The notes under the pieces: generated by a model
What the model was told of the DNA's origin: nothing
The model's database searches: none
The model's input: the letters and a program-made list of their open reading frames with translations, nothing else
Shown here: one piece after another, positions 6,787-8,497 of the stretch
Position numbering within the stretch: position 1 is the first letter of the stretch
Layout: each line of letters opens with the position of its first letter
NCBI GenBank assembly: GCA_023428515.1
Contig: JAEYXI010000563.1
Coordinates: 1 to 8,497, forward strand
DNA: 8,497 bases
Source: Pseudomonadota bacterium
GTDB taxonomy: Bacteria > Pseudomonadota > Alphaproteobacteria > Rhizobiales > Rhizobiaceae
Direction of reading: 5' to 3'
Made by a program: the position numbers and the translations under genes

Positions 6787-6887
6787 CCGATAAGGCCGAG
6801 AAGCAGGAGCGTCGAGGAAAGCGCGCGAAAAGTCTCAGCCGCGAAAGCGGGCTGGCTGGACTTGGCGTATGCCGGGCGCGTGGACAT
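6768..6887 (-). CDS. Leucine leader peptide (LeuL-type), 39 residues
   Basis: A short frame upstream of leuA on the same strand, from ATG 6887 to TGA 6770-6768. Near its end it carries four consecutive Leu codons (CTC CTG CTT CTC, residues 27-30), then Gly, Leu and Ile; a further Leu is at position 23. The stop codon falls inside the first of two competing hairpins. This is how leader peptides of amino-acid attenuators are built: slow decoding when charged Leu-tRNA is scarce would stall the ribosome and let the downstream genes be read. The product itself (starting MSTRPAYAKSS) probably has no enzymatic job. An AAGAGA lies about 7 bases before the ATG, a modest ribosome site. It begins 44 bases after the AbrB-family stop codon. 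Support comes from the Leu run, position and RNA folds together; homologous leaders were not checked. Confidence 0.75.
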   Translation of the reverse strand: MSTRPAYAKSSQPAFAAETFRALSSTLLLLGLIGDRRVR

Positions 6888-6894
6888 GACGGGT

Positions 6895-6923
6895 CTCTTA
6901 CAGCAGGGCCGCACCGGTGGCAA
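6895..6923 (-). promoter_or_regulatory. Candidate promoter for the leader-leuA transcript
   Basis: In the 44-base gap after the AbrB-family gene the minus strand has TTGCCA (6923-6918, 5 of 6 to TTGACA), then 17 bases, then TAAGAG (6900-6895, only 3 of 6 to TATAAT). Initiation about 7 bases later would fall at about 6888, on or next to the leader ATG at 6887, giving an almost leaderless message. If this promoter is wrong, transcription could instead run in from the AbrB-family gene. Confidence 0.3.
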
Positions 6924-6931
6924 GCGCACCG

Positions 6932-8020
6932 TCACGGCTTCACCAGGCGGGAAACCATGCGCGCCAGCGAGGGACCAAACATCAGCACGAAGAGCAGCCG
7001 GGCGGCCTGCAATGCCATGACGAAGGAGAGGTCGACGCTGTCGGAGGCGGCGGCGATGATGGCGACGGAATCGAGACCGCCGGGGCTCGTCGCCAGATAG
7101 GCGGTCAGCGGATCGATGCCGAGTTCGTGGCTGAGCAGCCAGGCTAGGCCGCCGCAAAAGGCCATCAACGCAACGATCGAGCCGACAATCTGTGGCAGCG
7201 CGCGCACGGCGTGGCGCAGGATCTTGCTCGTGAAGTTCAGCCCGACGGTCCAGCCTATCAGCATGTAGGAAATCGCGAGCAGCCATTGCGGAAGCTGCAG
7301 GGGAACGCCAAAGCCGAGATGGAGGACCGAGGCAAGGATGACGGCGCCAAGGAAATAAGGCGAAGGCAGCCGCAGCAGCCGGCCGAGAAAACCGCCGACC
7401 GTGGCGATCGCCAGCATGGAGCCGAAGGCCGGCCAGTCGATCGCCGGGAACCAGGCAGGGGCCGGCTGCTCCACTCCCGTCGTGTCCACCCAGAGACGGG
7501 CGATGAGCGCGGCGGCGATCGAGACCATGATGACGCGCAGATACTGCATGAAGGCGACGAGCCGGGCGTCAGCGCCGAATGCCTCGGCCATGAGCACCAT
7601 GGCGGTGGAGCCGCCGGGAGCCGATCCCCAGACCGCAGTGGTCCCGGGCAAGGTATTGAAGCGGCTGATGAACCAGCCGAGGAAGCTCGATGCGGCAAGG
7701 GTCGCCAGCACGACGCCTGCGAACAGTGGCCACTCGTCGACAAAGGTCGCCAGGATGTCTGGCGAAATCGAGCCGGCGATGAGACAGCCGACGATCGCCT
7801 GGGCACTGATGAAGCTGGGTCGCGGAACGCGGATGGAGGCTCCGTTGGTCCCCGCAATGACGGCGGCGAACATCGGCCCGAGGAGCAGCGCCGCCGGCAT
7901 GTCGGCCAATTCCAGAGCGCCGGCGAAGAGCAGCGACAAAATGAGCAGTGCGGGCCACTGCACTCCGACATGCCATTTTTCCAGGCGCTGGGGTGGCGGG
8001 GCGGGAGCGGGAGATTCCAT
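6932..8020 (-). CDS. AbrB-family integral membrane transporter-like protein
   Basis: A 362-residue polytopic inner-membrane protein of the AbrB family (Pfam AbrB, once labelled putative ammonia monooxygenase), not the DNA-binding AbrB of Bacillus. It shows the duplicated architecture of the family. WGSAPGGSTAMVLMAEAFGA (131-150), followed by ARLVAFMQYLRV, is echoed by LATSPGGLDSVAIIAAASDS (309-328), followed by LSFVMALQAARL. Each Pro-Gly-Gly turn sits between hydrophobic segments, and I count roughly ten membrane spans. A Pro/Ala-rich cytoplasmic tail of about 15 residues precedes the first span. The start at 8020 has only a weak ribosome site (CCGGAT), but no better in-frame choice exists. 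E. coli AbrB has been tied to regulation of aidB, yet the transport substrate is not established for most members. It lies 78 bases downstream of the CDF gene on the same strand and could be cotranscribed with it. Confidence 0.92.
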   Translation of the reverse strand: MESPAPAPPPQRLEKWHVGVQWPALLILSLLFAGALELADMPAALLLGPMFAAVIAGTNGASIRVPRPSFISAQAIVGCLIAGSISPDILATFVDEWPLFAGVVLATLAASSFLGWFISRFNTLPGTTAVWGSAPGGSTAMVLMAEAFGADARLVAFMQYLRVIMVSIAAALIARLWVDTTGVEQPAPAWFPAIDWPAFGSMLAIATVGGFLGRLLRLPSPYFLGAVILASVLHLGFGVPLQLPQWLLAISYMLIGWTVGLNFTSKILRHAVRALPQIVGSIVALMAFCGGLAWLLSHELGIDPLTAYLATSPGGLDSVAIIAAASDSVDLSFVMALQAARLLFVLMFGPSLARMVSRLVKP

Positions 8021-8098
8021 ATCCGGTCATAGACCCGGATCGCCCGAAATGTCAGGCCTGCTGCCGGAAAAATCGTGAAAAGCGCAGGCTAGTTCACC

Positions 8099-8497
8099 TC
8101 AGGCGAACGGGACTGCGCTCGTGCCCGGCGGCAGCTTGGCCTCGTCGTCCGGCTCGACGTGGATGGTGATGCGCACGCTCGGGATCTCTGCACGCAGAGC
8201 CTCTTCGATGCGGTCGCAGATGACATGGCTCTCTCGCACCGTCATGTCCCCGTCGACGATCAGATGGAACTCGATGAATGTCGCGCGTCCCGCGATGCGG
8301 GTCTTGAGGTCGTGCACCTCCATCGCGCCCTTGGAGTGATTGGAGATGATGTCACGGATATGGATGTGCTCCTCCGTGCTGACCGCCTTGTCCATCAGGC
8401 CGCTCAGGGACTCGCCCATGATCTTCCAGCCCTGGACCAGGATATTGATCGCGACCAGCGCGGCCAGCAGCGGATCGAGGATCGTCCAGCCCGTGAG
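8099..8497 (-). CDS. Cation diffusion facilitator (CDF) metal efflux protein, C-terminal part
   Basis: The frame enters from the right edge and ends at TGA 8101-8099, giving 132 residues, so the first five membrane spans are outside the window. The visible part starts with the last span, GWTILDPLLAALVAINIL, and then QGWKIMGESLSGLMD, the conserved linker into the cytoplasmic domain. The ferredoxin-like C-terminal domain follows, with VHDLKTR, FIEFHLIVDG, SHVICDRIEEAL and ITIHVEPDD. The histidines in VHDL, FHL and IHVEP correspond to the zinc-binding histidines of the FieF/YiiP cytoplasmic site; an acidic residue (Glu) follows the last His where FieF has Asp. Such proteins export Zn2+, Fe2+ or similar ions by proton antiport as dimers. 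Metal specificity depends on spans 2 and 5, which are not seen. The AbrB-family gene follows 78 bases downstream. Confidence 0.93.
   Translation of the reverse strand, partial: LTGWTILDPLLAALVAINILVQGWKIMGESLSGLMDKAVSTEEHIHIRDIISNHSKGAMEVHDLKTRIAGRATFIEFHLIVDGDMTVRESHVICDRIEEALRAEIPSVRITIHVEPDDEAKLPPGTSAVPFA

Noticed and set aside
7211..8032. Long plus-strand frame opposite the AbrB-family gene
   Set aside because: Low-complexity, charged antisense translation (Gly, Arg, Glu, Asp); the opposite strand encodes a clear duplicated membrane protein.
4840..8073. Shared 11-mer TGCCGGAAAAA near 4841-4852 and 8060-8071
   Set aside because: Only two copies, in opposite orientation relative to their nearest genes, with no extended similarity; most likely chance.
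8056..8089. Inverted repeat GCCTGC/GCAGGC between the CDF and AbrB-family genes
   Set aside because: Six-bp arms with a 22-base loop and no U-tract; too weak to call a terminator.

Overview
The window is ordinary, dense, high-GC chromosomal DNA from an alphaproteobacterium. The proteins look like those of Hyphomicrobiales (Rhizobiales), perhaps a Mesorhizobium-like Phyllobacteriaceae member. That placement is an inference from gene types, codon bias and the long type-2 LeuA, not from a search. I see no rRNA, tRNA, CRISPR array, insertion sequence, phage gene or integron. GC content and codon use look uniform, with no sign of recent transfer.

Layout, left to right. (1) 1-716, minus: most of a HugZ-family heme-utilisation/FMN-binding protein, cut by the left edge. 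(2) 823-1353, minus: a YhbS-like GNAT acetyltransferase. (3) 1354-1628: a divergent intergenic region. (4) 1629-2621, plus: a glutathionyl-hydroquinone reductase (YqjG/PcpF class). (5) 2631-3134, minus: a Nudix hydrolase that starts with GTG and converges on the previous gene with a 9-bp gap. (6) 3194-4147, plus: a class III metallophosphoesterase. (7) 4180-4788, minus: a conserved-looking protein of unknown function with one C-terminal membrane segment. (8) 4938-6644, minus: leuA, 2-isopropylmalate synthase, followed at once by a perfect 10-bp hairpin. (9) 6645-6931: the leuA leader region, holding a 39-codon leader ORF with a Leu-Leu-Leu-Leu-Gly-Leu run and overlapping alternative hairpins. 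(10) 6932-8020, minus: an AbrB-family integral membrane protein with an internal duplication. (11) 8099-8497, minus: the C-terminal part of a cation diffusion facilitator, cut by the right edge.

Most genes are independent housekeeping or stress functions: heme/iron, thiol and quinone detoxification, nucleotide sanitation and metal efflux. They do not form one pathway. The only clear regulatory system is upstream of leuA. A short leader ORF ends in a run of Leu codons beside mutually exclusive RNA hairpins, which is the layout of ribosome-mediated attenuation by leucyl-tRNA supply. Neither hairpin has a clear U-tract, and the likely promoter places the transcript start almost on the leader start codon, so this version differs from the enteric textbook case. 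No exotic undescribed system was found; the leuA leader is the most interesting element.
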